A stretch of 18,667 nt of DNA from Spirochaetaceae bacterium (GTDB taxonomy: Bacteria > Spirochaetota > Spirochaetia > Treponematales > Breznakiellaceae): assembly GCA_031255115.1 (NCBI GenBank), contig JAIRTD010000202.1:1-18667 (forward strand), in the 5' to 3' direction. The notes beneath the pieces are model-generated. The model worked only from the letters and a program-made list of their open reading frames with translations. It did not search any database and had not been told where the DNA came from. The number at the start of each line of letters is the position of its first letter. Position 1 is the stretch's first letter. Both the position numbers and the translations under genes were made by a program. This document shows, in pieces, positions 1-8,831 of the stretch.

Positions 1-6
1 ACAGGC

Positions 7-1224
7 GTGGGTCAAAAAGCCGGTATTCGTTTTTTTATAGGAGTTACGCTGGTTTTCCTCTTTGGGGCCTTGTCCCTTTCGGCCCAGGAAACAACAGGCT
101 CGTACTTTGTCCGCCAGAACGAAGCGGGGGAGCAGTTCATTGTACAGCGCCTGTTATGGCCCGGGGACGAAAACGCCTCCCGTTACGAAGTAGTTGTTGA
201 ACGCGAAGGCAACAGAGGCTTTGCCGAAATACACCGGGAAAGCACAACCGGCGATTACGTTGATCTGTCCCTTGGGCCGGGAAAGTACCGCTATCAGGTG
301 CGTATCTTCAATCTGCTTAACCAGTTTGAATATGTTACCAACTGGGCCTCGTTTACCATCATCCCCGCCTACCAGCCCGGAATCACGTCCTATACGCCGT
401 CGGCGCTGCAGATTCCCGAGGATTACCGCTGGGAACCGGATTTCCGCCTGGAACTTCACCTTTCGGGAAGAGACTTTGTGGACGGCGGAGAGGCGTATCT
501 TGTTTCCATGGAGCCGCTGGAGAACCCGTCCGCCCAGGCTCCGCTCATTATTCCCAGAGACTATCTTCCTTCGGGAAACACGGCGGTTCTTGTGTTTACC
601 TCTTCGGACCTGCGGCCCGGCGTATATAGTATTCTTGTGCGGAATCCCGGCGGGCTGGAGGCTTTTGCGGGGCCTTTGCGTATTGACCTTTTCGGCCCTA
701 CCGAACTGGAATTTTCCGTGGGCTATATGCCTCTTTTGCCCCTCTACGGCTATCTCCTGGATACCTTTGACCGCTTTATCCCTCTGGGCCTGGATATACG
801 GGTTTCCTGTATCTTTGTCAAACGGCTCTGGGGTTCTCTCGGCCTTGAGCTGCATCCGAACCTGAGCTACCTCAGTGATTCTGTTGGCAAAGCTGATGTC
901 TCGGCCTTTATCGCCGGAGGAGAGCTCAATCTGGTATACCGGAACCTGCTCCCCCTGCGCGGTTTTGTGTTTAATGGGCGGCTGGGAGCGGGCCTTGCCG
1001 CCGCGCCGGGGATGCTTGTGTTTGATTACGGGAACTACAAAAGCGATCCCATCACCAGCTGGGTTCCCCTTGGCAGCCTGGGTTTTTCCCTGGCTTGGCG
1101 TTTTACCACCTTTTTCTACATAGAACTGGGAACGGACTATGTACATTTTTTTACCAGTGACCCGCCCCATCCGGGCTATCTTAGGCCCTTTGTAAACCTG
1201 GGCCGGAGGTTTTTTCTTAATTAG
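7..1224 (+). CDS. exported Ig/TIG-like plus beta-barrel-like protein, 5' end uncertain
   Basis: A 405-residue secreted protein, probably in the outer membrane; function unknown. The GTG start is followed by a signal peptide: a hydrophobic stretch over about residues 7-24, ending in S-L-S-A-Q, with likely signal peptidase I cleavage near residue 26. Residues about 30-120 look like a beta-sandwich of the fibronectin/Ig kind. Residues about 125-230 resemble an IPT/TIG fold, with a PGITSYTPSAL entry strand and a later GVYSILVRNPGG strand. Residues about 235-405 alternate aromatic and polar residues as in a small outer-membrane beta-barrel and end in R-R-F-F-L-N. No good ribosome-binding site is visible and the frame is open to the left edge, so the true start may lie outside the window. 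The domain assignments are judged from sequence character, not from a profile match. Confidence 0.75.
   Translation: MGQKAGIRFFIGVTLVFLFGALSLSAQETTGSYFVRQNEAGEQFIVQRLLWPGDENASRYEVVVEREGNRGFAEIHRESTTGDYVDLSLGPGKYRYQVRIFNLLNQFEYVTNWASFTIIPAYQPGITSYTPSALQIPEDYRWEPDFRLELHLSGRDFVDGGEAYLVSMEPLENPSAQAPLIIPRDYLPSGNTAVLVFTSSDLRPGVYSILVRNPGGLEAFAGPLRIDLFGPTELEFSVGYMPLLPLYGYLLDTFDRFIPLGLDIRVSCIFVKRLWGSLGLELHPNLSYLSDSVGKADVSAFIAGGELNLVYRNLLPLRGFVFNGRLGAGLAAAPGMLVFDYGNYKSDPITSWVPLGSLGFSLAWRFTTFFYIELGTDYVHFFTSDPPHPGYLRPFVNLGRRFFLN
1194..1215 (+). terminator. possible weak terminator at the end of the first gene
   Basis: AAACCT (1194-1199) can pair with AGGTTT (1207-1212) around a 7-nt loop, and a T run extends to 1215. 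The hairpin lies inside the last codons of the upstream gene. The stem is short and shares its T's with the tract, so the call is weak. Confidence 0.3.
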
Positions 1225-1245
1225 GTTTATTGCCAGGGCGCATAG

Positions 1246-2374
<1,129 letters not shown>

Positions 2375-2392
2375 GGACCTTCCCGCATAAAC

Positions 2393-2428
2393 AAGGCTCC
2401 GCGTCCCTCCTGGGGCCGGGGCCTTTTT
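2393..2428 (+). terminator. Rho-independent terminator after gapA
   Basis: AAGGCTCCG (2393-2401) pairs with CGGGGCCTT (2417-2425), 9 bp with one G-U, across a 15-nt loop. It is followed by a T run through 2428. It begins 19 nt after the gapA stop. Confidence 0.75.
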
Positions 2429-2448
2429 GCTAATGGGCGGTTGTGTTT

Positions 2449-2478
2449 TTTTCAAGATTGAAAATTTTCAAGATTGAA
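2449..2478 (+). repeat. tandem 14-bp repeat containing two identical palindromes
   Basis: TTTTCAAGATTGAA occurs at 2449-2462 and again at 2465-2478, a 16-bp period. Each copy contains the palindrome TTCAA-GA-TTGAA (2451-2462 and 2467-2478). The second copy overlaps the candidate -35 box for pgk. The arrangement resembles paired operator sites for a dimeric regulator, but no binding protein can be named. Confidence 0.7.
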
Positions 2479-2503
2479 GTTTAGAAACAGTTTTAGGTAT
2501 GAT
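2474..2503 (+). promoter_or_regulatory. candidate promoter for pgk-tpiA
   Basis: TTGAAG (2474-2479) is 18 nt upstream of TATGAT (2498-2503), which predicts transcription starting near 2510. The -35 lies in the right half of the second palindrome, and the -10 overlaps the start of the dyad at 2502-2530. Confidence 0.45.
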
Positions 2504-2530
2504 GATGATTGACGCTGCGTTAATCGTCAT
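2502..2530 (+). promoter_or_regulatory. 13-bp dyad before pgk, operator or RNA hairpin
   Basis: ATGATGATTGACG (2502-2514) pairs with CGTTAATCGTCAT (2518-2530), 13 bp with two G-U pairs, around a CTG loop. Only three more T's follow (to 2533), so it is a poor terminator. It overlaps the candidate -10 element. As DNA it could be an operator; as RNA, if transcription starts upstream, it would be a leader hairpin about 30 nt before the pgk start. Confidence 0.55.
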
Positions 2531-2560
2531 TTTCCTGGTCCTGCGCGCAAGGGGGCGGCA

Positions 2561-3823
2561 ATGATAAAAACAGTTAAATCAGTAGATTTTAAGGGCAAAC
2601 GGGTCATTATGAGGGTTGACTTTAATGTACCCATGAAGGATGGCGTGGTGCAGGATGATACCCGCATTGTTGCGGCGCTTCCTACCATCGTCTATATACT
2701 CGACCAGGGCGCAAAAACCCTGACCCTGATGAGCCACCTGGGCGACCCGTCAAAGGACGCCAAAAAGGCCAAAGAAAAGGCCGAAAAAGACGGCAAGGTT
2801 TTTGACGAGGCGGCCTATATCAGGGGCAAGCACCGCATGGCGCCTGTGGCCGCCTATCTTGAGACAAAACTCAAGCGGCCCGTTATTTTTGCCGGCGAAG
2901 ATTCCTGTTACGGCAAAAAGGCTTTTATTGATTCCCAAAAAGACGGCTCGGTGATCATGCTCGAAAACACCCGTTTTCATAAAGAAGAAACCGCCAAAGA
3001 ACCTGACGAGCGGGACAAGCTGGCAAAGGAACTTGCCTCCTACGGCGATATTTTTGTCAACGACGCCTTTGGAACCGCCCACCGGGACCACGCTTCGACC
3101 GCGTCAATCGCCAAATTCGTTCCTGTGTCTGTGGCCGGTTTTCTTATGGAAAAAGAAGTCAGCTATCTTGAACCAATAGTACGCGATCCCCAGAAGCCCC
3201 TTGTGGCCATTATTGGCGGGGCCAAAGTTTCGTCCAAGATCGCCGTCCTGGAAAGCCTTTTAAAGAACGCAAGCGCCCTGGTCATAGGCGGCGGCATGGC
3301 CTATACTTTCCTCAAGGCCCAGGGCCACAAGACCGGCAAGTCCCTGGTAGAAGAAGACCAGATTGACACGGCCAAAAAAATTATCGACAGCGCTTCCAGG
3401 GCCGCCGTGGAGCTCGTGCTTCCTGTGGACCATGTGGCCGCTGAGACCTTTGACGCCGCAAGCAAGGCGATTCCCGTAGACGGCCTGGACCTTCCCGATG
3501 AGCTTATGGGTCTTGATGTTGGCCCCAAAACTATAGCTAAATATAAGGAAGTACTTGCCGGGGCAAAGACCATAGTGTGGAACGGCCCGGTAGGGGTGTT
3601 TGAATTTGACGCCTTTGCCAAAGGAACCGAAGAACTGGCAAAACTTGTGGCAAAGGCAACCGAAAATTCCGTCATTACCGTAGTGGGCGGCGGAGATTCT
3701 GTTGCCGCGGTAAACAAATTCAATCTGGCGTCAAAGATGAGCCATGTCTCCACAGGAGGCGGCGCTTCGCTTGAACTGCTCGAAGGAAAAAAACTTCCCG
3801 GCATCGAAGTCTGCAGGGGATAG
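2561..3823 (+). CDS. pgk: phosphoglycerate kinase
   Basis: Transfers phosphate from 1,3-bisphosphoglycerate to ADP, the first ATP-yielding step of glycolysis. Visible family motifs are RVDFNVP (residues 18-24, with substrate-contact D20 and N22), R35 in DDTRI, ENTRF, NDAFGTAHR, the nucleotide-side GGGDSVAA and the C-terminal STGGGASLE. It has 420 residues against about 390-400 in many bacteria. The extra length is a charged, lysine-rich insertion after SHLG (about residues 64-85). In the usual HLGRP motif the Arg is Asp here (HLGDP). The start is supported by AAGGGGG at 2549-2555. tpiA follows 10 nt after the stop, so the two are almost certainly co-transcribed. Confidence 0.97.
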   Translation: MIKTVKSVDFKGKRVIMRVDFNVPMKDGVVQDDTRIVAALPTIVYILDQGAKTLTLMSHLGDPSKDAKKAKEKAEKDGKVFDEAAYIRGKHRMAPVAAYLETKLKRPVIFAGEDSCYGKKAFIDSQKDGSVIMLENTRFHKEETAKEPDERDKLAKELASYGDIFVNDAFGTAHRDHASTASIAKFVPVSVAGFLMEKEVSYLEPIVRDPQKPLVAIIGGAKVSSKIAVLESLLKNASALVIGGGMAYTFLKAQGHKTGKSLVEEDQIDTAKKIIDSASRAAVELVLPVDHVAAETFDAASKAIPVDGLDLPDELMGLDVGPKTIAKYKEVLAGAKTIVWNGPVGVFEFDAFAKGTEELAKLVAKATENSVITVVGGGDSVAAVNKFNLASKMSHVSTGGGASLELLEGKKLPGIEVCRG

Positions 3824-3833
3824 GAGGAACAAC

Positions 3834-4586
3834 ATGACAAGACCGTATTACATAGCGGGCAACTGGAAAATGCACAAAACCCGGAGCGAGGCGGCCGAGC
3901 TTGCCAGGGAACTTACGGCCCGTCTTAAAGACGGAAAGCACAAGTACCTTGTGGCGCCGGGCTTTACCTGCCTTGAGGCGGTCGGGGCCGTCGTCAAGGG
4001 AAGCAATATACTCCTTGGCGCCCAGAACATGGCGGCCGAGGAACAGGGCGCCCATACCGGAGAGGTCTCTGTGCTTCAACTTAAAGATCTGGGTGTACAG
4101 GCGGTGATACTCGGCCACAGCGAAAGGCGTCATACATACAAAGAAGATGACGAACTTATCAATAAAAAGGTCCTGCTTGCCCTCAAACACGGCCTTGAGG
4201 TGATACTCTGCGTGGGAGAGCTGCTCTCCGAGCGGGAAGCCGGTCAGGCGGAAGCGGTCTGCAGGACCCAGACCAAAAAGGGTCTCGAAGGCGTGTCCGC
4301 CGCGGATCTGGCAAGGGTAACCATAGCCTATGAACCTGTCTGGGCCATAGGAACCGGAAAGACCGCCACGCCGGAAGATGCCGACGCCATTCACGCCTGT
4401 GTGCGCGGCGTGATAGCGGAACTCTACGGCAAGGATGCTGCCGCAAAAATAGTCATCCAGTACGGCGGTTCGGTCAAGGCCGAAAACGCCGCCCAACTTA
4501 TGGCAAAGGAGAATATTGACGGCGCCCTGGTAGGAGGAGCCTCCCTCAAGGCGGATAGCTTTGTTCCCATAGCCATGTTCGGCTGA
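3834..4586 (+). CDS. tpiA: triosephosphate isomerase
   Basis: Interconverts dihydroxyacetone phosphate and glyceraldehyde 3-phosphate, feeding gapA and pgk. It has 250 residues, the normal length for this TIM barrel. All catalytic residues are visible: N10 and K12 in GNWKMHK, H95 in GHSERR, and E167 in YEPVWAIGTG. The mobile loop 6 and the phosphate-binding GGSVK and GALVGGASL segments are also present. The frame is open further upstream inside pgk, but AGGAGG (3822-3827), overlapping the pgk stop, fixes the ATG at 3834. Expression is probably coupled to pgk. Confidence 0.97.
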   Translation: MTRPYYIAGNWKMHKTRSEAAELARELTARLKDGKHKYLVAPGFTCLEAVGAVVKGSNILLGAQNMAAEEQGAHTGEVSVLQLKDLGVQAVILGHSERRHTYKEDDELINKKVLLALKHGLEVILCVGELLSEREAGQAEAVCRTQTKKGLEGVSAADLARVTIAYEPVWAIGTGKTATPEDADAIHACVRGVIAELYGKDAAAKIVIQYGGSVKAENAAQLMAKENIDGALVGGASLKADSFVPIAMFG

Positions 4587-4593
4587 TCGCACA

Positions 4594-4623
4594 ACTCCGC
4601 GGACACTGTTCTGGCCGCGGAGT
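4594..4623 (+). other. perfect 9-bp GC-rich hairpin after tpiA
   Basis: ACTCCGCGG (4594-4602) and CCGCGGAGT (4615-4623) are exact inverted repeats with a 12-nt loop. No T run follows. It lies 7 nt after the tpiA stop and 14 nt before the next ATG. It may protect the 3' end of the glycolytic message, or affect expression of the kinase gene, which has no visible ribosome-binding site. Confidence 0.6.
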
Positions 4624-4637
4624 ATGCCGCAAAATCC

Positions 4638-7544
4638 ATGGCCTTTTTAATCCGGGCAAAAAATTTTTTGCTCGCGCATCTTGTACTGATATTCTTTTCC
4701 GCGGCGGCGCTGATGGTTTTAAGCATTGCCGTGTCTACCAGTGTTGTAATTATCAATCTTTCCGAGGATTTTAAGGACAGTATCAACGAAAGGCTTCTTG
4801 CGGCAAGCCGGGCGGCGGCCCTTGTTGCCAGCGCCGAAGAACTTGACGAACTGCGTGTTCCCGGCGATATGGAAAAGCCTCTTTTTGCCGACGTACGAAG
4901 GCGGCTTATTGATTTTGCCGAAGAGTACAATCTTATGTACGTCTACTATATGCGGCTCCTCGACGACGGTATGGTGCAGTTCATCATCGATAATGACGAA
5001 ACCGAAGATGCGGTCAACCTTAACACGCCGCCTCTTCGGGCGGAAGAAGCTCCTGACAGGGCCTTCCGGGGCGAAGCGGCGACTACGGTCATGGGTATCT
5101 ATTCGGTGGGATACGCCGGGCTGCTTTCCGCCTATGCGCCGTTATACGACAGTGACGGCAGGATTGCCGCCGTTGCCGGGGTGGATATAAGCGACAGCCA
5201 GATACTGGCTACCCAGAAGCGCATTATCAACCTGGCCTTTACCCTTCTTGCCTCTATCGTCTTTGCCATTCTCCTCTGTATCATCGGGTTCTTTGCCAGG
5301 CAAAGACAGGAGGCCGCTTTTCTTCTGCGCCTCAAGCAGCAGGAACTCATGTCCCGCCTTTCCGGGACCTTTACCTCTGCCGACGATACTTCGGCCCTGA
5401 TAAATGACAGCCTGCGTATCTCAGGCGAATTCCTGGGCGTAAGCCGCATACTGATAGAAGTGCCTGATCCGGTTTCAGGGGTCTTCCTGCCTGTCTATGT
5501 CTGGTGTGCGGCCGACGAGTACAGTTTTGTGCCTGAGACCGAAAGTTTAAGCGATATTGTCAACCACGAATTCCCCAGGGAACAACCCGAAAATATACCC
5601 TTCGTTATATGCAATGACGTTGACGAGAAGTTTGAAGGCGAAATCAGCGACGCGGTAACGGTAAAATCCTATATCATGACGCCCCTCTATGTGGACGGCG
5701 TTTTTTGGGCCGTCTTGAGCATAGAAGAGTGCCGCAACACCCGTATCTGGACCGAAAGCGACCGGCTCCTGGTCAGCGCGGTAAACAGCGTCATTGCCGG
5801 CGCGGCGATACGGGACCAGCGGGAAAGAGAAAAGGCCGCGGCCCTGGCGCAGGCGGAACGGGCAAGCAGAGCCAAGAGCGAGTTCCTCGCCAATATGAGC
5901 CACGAGATACGCACCCCCATGAACGCCATCATAGGCATGACTTCTATAGCCAAAACTTCCTCTGATATCGAGAAAAAAGAATACTGCCTGGGCAAGATAG
6001 AAGAAGCCTCCTCCCATCTGCTTGGGATTATCAATGACATACTGGACATGTCAAAAATCGAGGCAAATAAATTCGAACTTTCATTTGACAACTTTCAGTT
6101 TGAGAAAATGCTCCGCAAAGTGGTCAATGTGGTTAATTTTAAGGTTGAAGAAAAACACCAGAAATTTACCGTCTACATAGACCGGCATATTCCCCAGTAC
6201 CTCTTTGGCGATGACCAGCGCCTTGCCCAGGTTATCACCAACCTGCTTTCCAACGCGATAAAGTTTACCCCCGAATACGGCGTCGTGCAGCTTAACGCCC
6301 GTCTGGGCGGCGGCCGGGCCGGGGATACGGCTTCGTCCGATGGAACGCCTCTGGTTTCGGCTGACGGCGCGTCTTCAGTTTTGGCTAACGGAGCGTCTTC
6401 GGTTCCGCATGCCGCGACGCCTAACGAGGCGCAGGCCGAAAATTATACCCTCATGATAAGCGTCAAGGATTCGGGTATAGGGCTCAGCATGGAGCAGCAG
6501 GCGCGGCTTTTCTCTTCTTTTCAGCAGGCTGATTCAGGCACGTCCCGAAAATACGGCGGGACAGGTCTTGGGCTTGCAATTTCAAAACGTATTGTCGAAA
6601 TGATGGGCGGGACCATCTGGGTCGATTCCGAGCCGGACAAGGGGGCCGAGTTTACCTTTACCGTAACCCTAAAAGAAGGCAAGGGAACGGGCGACGGTTT
6701 CTTTGCACCGGGAGTACACTGGGGGAATTTCCGCCTTCTTGCCGTAGACGACGAGGAGGATATACGGGAGTACTTTAAGGACATAGGGGATCGTTTTGGC
6801 TTTTCCTGCGATACCGCCCCGGGCGGCGTCGAAGCCCTTTCCCTTATCGAAAAGAACGGCCCCTATGACATTTGCTTTGTTGACTGGAAAATGCCCGGCA
6901 TGGACGGGGTGGAGCTTGCCAAAAAAATCACGGCGCCTGAGGACCGGTCCGGGCATAAGCCTGTGGTCATCATGATTTCCGCCGCCGAATGGGACACGGT
7001 CGAAGGCGACGCAAAACGCGCCGGCGTGGACAAGTTCCTCTCCAAGCCCCTTTTTCCGTCTACCATAGTCGACTGTATCAACCAGTGCATAGGGCAGGAC
7101 AAACTTCAGTCTTCCGGTGCGGAAACAAAGCACATGGAAAATTTTACCGGAACCATACTGCTTGCCGAGGATGTCGAAATAAACCGGGAAATAGTCCTGG
7201 CGCTTCTCGAACCTGCTTCTCTGGTGATTGACTGTGTCGAAAACGGCGCCGAGGCGCTGCGGCGTTTTGAAGAAGCCCCGGATAAGTATGACATGATTTT
7301 TATGGATGTACAGATGCCCGACATGGACGGCTATGAGGCCACCCGGAAAATCCGCGCCCTTGAACGGGAAAAATCTTTGCGGGGAGGGAAGGCTATTCCG
7401 ATTATCGCGATGACCGCCAATGTATTCCGCGAGGATGTCGAAAAGGCCGAAGAAGCGGGCATGAACGGCCATCTGGGAAAGCCTCTTGACTTTGAAGAAG
7501 TCCTTGCCTGGCTTAGAAAGTACCTTCCTGTCCGTTCTTCATGA
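4638..7544 (+). CDS. membrane hybrid histidine kinase with two receiver domains
   Basis: A 968-residue sensor kinase of a multistep phosphorelay; signal unknown. Order of parts: membrane helix (about 10-36); external Cache-like domain (about 37-196, with a VDISDSQ-type end strand); second membrane helix (about 197-219); GAF-like region (about 240-395); short coiled coil; HisKA with phospho-acceptor H422 in MSHEIRTPMNAI; HATPase with NLLSNAIKFT, DSGIG (D611) and GGTGLGLAIS; receiver 1 (about 698-818, D749 in VDWKMPGMDG); receiver 2 (about 838-962, D890 in MDVQMPDMDGY). A repeat-bearing low-complexity insertion of about 45 residues (557-600) splits the ATPase domain. ATG 4638 is the only standard start after the last in-frame stop and has no clear ribosome-binding site. 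No Hpt domain or DNA-binding output is present in the protein or next to it. Confidence 0.93.
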   Translation: MAFLIRAKNFLLAHLVLIFFSAAALMVLSIAVSTSVVIINLSEDFKDSINERLLAASRAAALVASAEELDELRVPGDMEKPLFADVRRRLIDFAEEYNLMYVYYMRLLDDGMVQFIIDNDETEDAVNLNTPPLRAEEAPDRAFRGEAATTVMGIYSVGYAGLLSAYAPLYDSDGRIAAVAGVDISDSQILATQKRIINLAFTLLASIVFAILLCIIGFFARQRQEAAFLLRLKQQELMSRLSGTFTSADDTSALINDSLRISGEFLGVSRILIEVPDPVSGVFLPVYVWCAADEYSFVPETESLSDIVNHEFPREQPENIPFVICNDVDEKFEGEISDAVTVKSYIMTPLYVDGVFWAVLSIEECRNTRIWTESDRLLVSAVNSVIAGAAIRDQREREKAAALAQAERASRAKSEFLANMSHEIRTPMNAIIGMTSIAKTSSDIEKKEYCLGKIEEASSHLLGIINDILDMSKIEANKFELSFDNFQFEKMLRKVVNVVNFKVEEKHQKFTVYIDRHIPQYLFGDDQRLAQVITNLLSNAIKFTPEYGVVQLNARLGGGRAGDTASSDGTPLVSADGASSVLANGASSVPHAATPNEAQAENYTLMISVKDSGIGLSMEQQARLFSSFQQADSGTSRKYGGTGLGLAISKRIVEMMGGTIWVDSEPDKGAEFTFTVTLKEGKGTGDGFFAPGVHWGNFRLLAVDDEEDIREYFKDIGDRFGFSCDTAPGGVEALSLIEKNGPYDICFVDWKMPGMDGVELAKKITAPEDRSGHKPVVIMISAAEWDTVEGDAKRAGVDKFLSKPLFPSTIVDCINQCIGQDKLQSSGAETKHMENFTGTILLAEDVEINREIVLALLEPASLVIDCVENGAEALRRFEEAPDKYDMIFMDVQMPDMDGYEATRKIRALEREKSLRGGKAIPIIAMTANVFREDVEKAEEAGMNGHLGKPLDFEEVLAWLRKYLPVRSS
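6339..6410 (+). repeat. three tandem imperfect 24-bp repeats inside the kinase gene
   Basis: Three consecutive 8-codon units read DGTPLVSA, DGASSVLA and NGASSVPH (residues 568-591). Units two and three are closest at the DNA level, sharing GCGTCTTC. They keep the reading frame and lie in a low-complexity insertion between the N box and the DxGIG box of the ATPase domain. Confidence 0.75.
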
Positions 7545-7585
7545 TGTTGCTATGGCGGTACGGCTTTGAGTTGGTCCTGGCTATT

Positions 7586-7614
7586 TTGTTTTTTGGCCTT
7601 TTTTCCGGTATACT
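7586..7614 (+). promoter_or_regulatory. candidate promoter for the FIST gene
   Basis: TTGTTT (7586-7591) is spaced 17 nt from TATACT (7609-7614). The predicted start near 7621 would leave only about 10 nt of leader, barely including the AGGAGG site at 7621-7626. This makes the call tentative despite good -10 and spacing matches. Confidence 0.4.
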
Positions 7615-7630
7615 GTAATGAGGAGGATAT

Positions 7631-8797
7631 ATGATTCACGCCATAACGCTTTGTACGGAAAGCATTGACGACAAAGAAGGCGCGGTGCGGGAGCTTAAAG
7701 CCCAGCTTGACGCGTCTCTGCCGTTGCTGCGGAATTCGGTAGGCATTATTGCCTGCCATTACGAATTTGTTCTTTCGGGGATGGTAAAGACCGTACAGGA
7801 GGCCCTTCCCTTTGACATTGTGGGGACCATTTCCTCCGCCCAGACGGTCAACAACGGCGCAGGCGCGCTTCTTTTGACCCTTATGGTGCTGACCAGCGAT
7901 GATGTACAGTTTAAGACCGTACTCACCCCTTCGCTCAAAACAGAAAGCGGCAGAAAAATAGAAGAAAGCTACAAGAACGCCCTTGCCACTAACGGAGGGG
8001 AAAAACCGTCGCTGATTTTTGCCTTTGCCCCTTTCATGGTAGAGAATTCCGGAGACGAATATGTCAACGTGCTTACCAAAGCTTCCGGGGGAGTCCCCTG
8101 TTTTGGAACCCTGGCCGTCGACGATACTTCCGATTTTAGGGAGTGTTATATGATGTACCGGGGAGAGCATTACCGGGACTGTCTTGCCATGATCCTTGTA
8201 TACGGAAAAGTAGAACCCCGTTTTTATCTGGCGTCTATTTCGCATAACAAGATACTGGACAAATCCGCCCTGATAACGTCTTCGGAAGGCCATTTACTCA
8301 AGGAGCTTAACGGCCGCCCTGTAAGCGAGTACTTTGCCTCTATGGGCCTCACCAAGGCCAGCGAGACCAGCTACGCCATGACCTCCCTTCCCTTTATGCT
8401 GGACTACAATGACGGAAGCCCCATGGTCTCCAAAGTATTTATAGGCCTTGACGAACACAAGAACGCTATCTGCGCAGGCGCCATGCCGGAAGGTTCCACG
8501 CTTTACATCGGCGTCTTTGACAAGGAAGATGTGCTTCTTACTACAGGCCAGGCGGTAAAGGACGCCTTTGCGGAGCGGGAAAAGCCTTCGCTGCTGCTTG
8601 CCTATTCCTGTATTTCGCGGAGCATGTCGCTGGGCAGCGATATTTTTGCCGAAGCCGATCTTATAAAGAAGGAAAATGCGGGGAATATTCCCTTCCTGAT
8701 CGCTTATTCGGGGGGAGAGATCTGTCCTACCCAAATACGAAGCGAATCGGCGGTCAACCGTTTTCATAACAATACCTTTATTCTTTGCGCGCTATAG
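7631..8797 (+). CDS. FIST-domain sensory protein
   Basis: A 388-residue soluble protein with the two-part FIST architecture: FIST_N over roughly residues 25-220 and FIST_C over about 225-375. Visible traits are the NSVGIIACHYEFVLSG and DIVGTISSAQ segments of the N-terminal part. The C-terminal part shows the family signature: AYSCISRS, then IPFLIAYSGGEICP, then FHNNTFILCAL. FIST domains are predicted small-ligand sensors that signal with kinases, cyclases or chemoreceptors, and have been linked to amino acids by genome context. No signal peptide or membrane segment is seen. A strong AGGAGG site precedes the ATG by 4 nt. The next gene is a soluble hybrid kinase and an amino-acid transporter follows, which supports an amino-acid sensing role (inference). 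The ligand is not readable from sequence. Confidence 0.88.
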   Translation: MIHAITLCTESIDDKEGAVRELKAQLDASLPLLRNSVGIIACHYEFVLSGMVKTVQEALPFDIVGTISSAQTVNNGAGALLLTLMVLTSDDVQFKTVLTPSLKTESGRKIEESYKNALATNGGEKPSLIFAFAPFMVENSGDEYVNVLTKASGGVPCFGTLAVDDTSDFRECYMMYRGEHYRDCLAMILVYGKVEPRFYLASISHNKILDKSALITSSEGHLLKELNGRPVSEYFASMGLTKASETSYAMTSLPFMLDYNDGSPMVSKVFIGLDEHKNAICAGAMPEGSTLYIGVFDKEDVLLTTGQAVKDAFAEREKPSLLLAYSCISRSMSLGSDIFAEADLIKKENAGNIPFLIAYSGGEICPTQIRSESAVNRFHNNTFILCAL

Positions 8798-8831
8798 GAG
8801 GCGGCTATCATAAAAAATACGGAGTGTACCG

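Noticed and set aside
154..1170. Long minus-strand open frame of 338 codons opposite the first gene
   Set aside because: It mirrors the codon bias of the + strand gene, has no recognisable motif, and the + strand product has a signal peptide and domain structure.
3744..3833. Upstream extension of tpiA into pgk
   Set aside because: It would add 30 unrelated residues; the AGGAGG site and the family length support the start at 3834.
3720..4592. Minus-strand frame of 290 codons opposite tpiA
   Set aside because: It is an antisense shadow of tpiA, whose catalytic residues are all present on the + strand.
6669..7472. Minus-strand frame of 267 codons opposite the receiver domains
   Set aside because: No motif, and the + strand receiver domains are unambiguous.
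8796..8813. Strong AGGAGG after the FIST stop as the start site of the soluble kinase
   Set aside because: No start codon at a usable distance, and an in-frame stop at 8811-8813 blocks it; GTG 8832 with its own GGAG is used instead.
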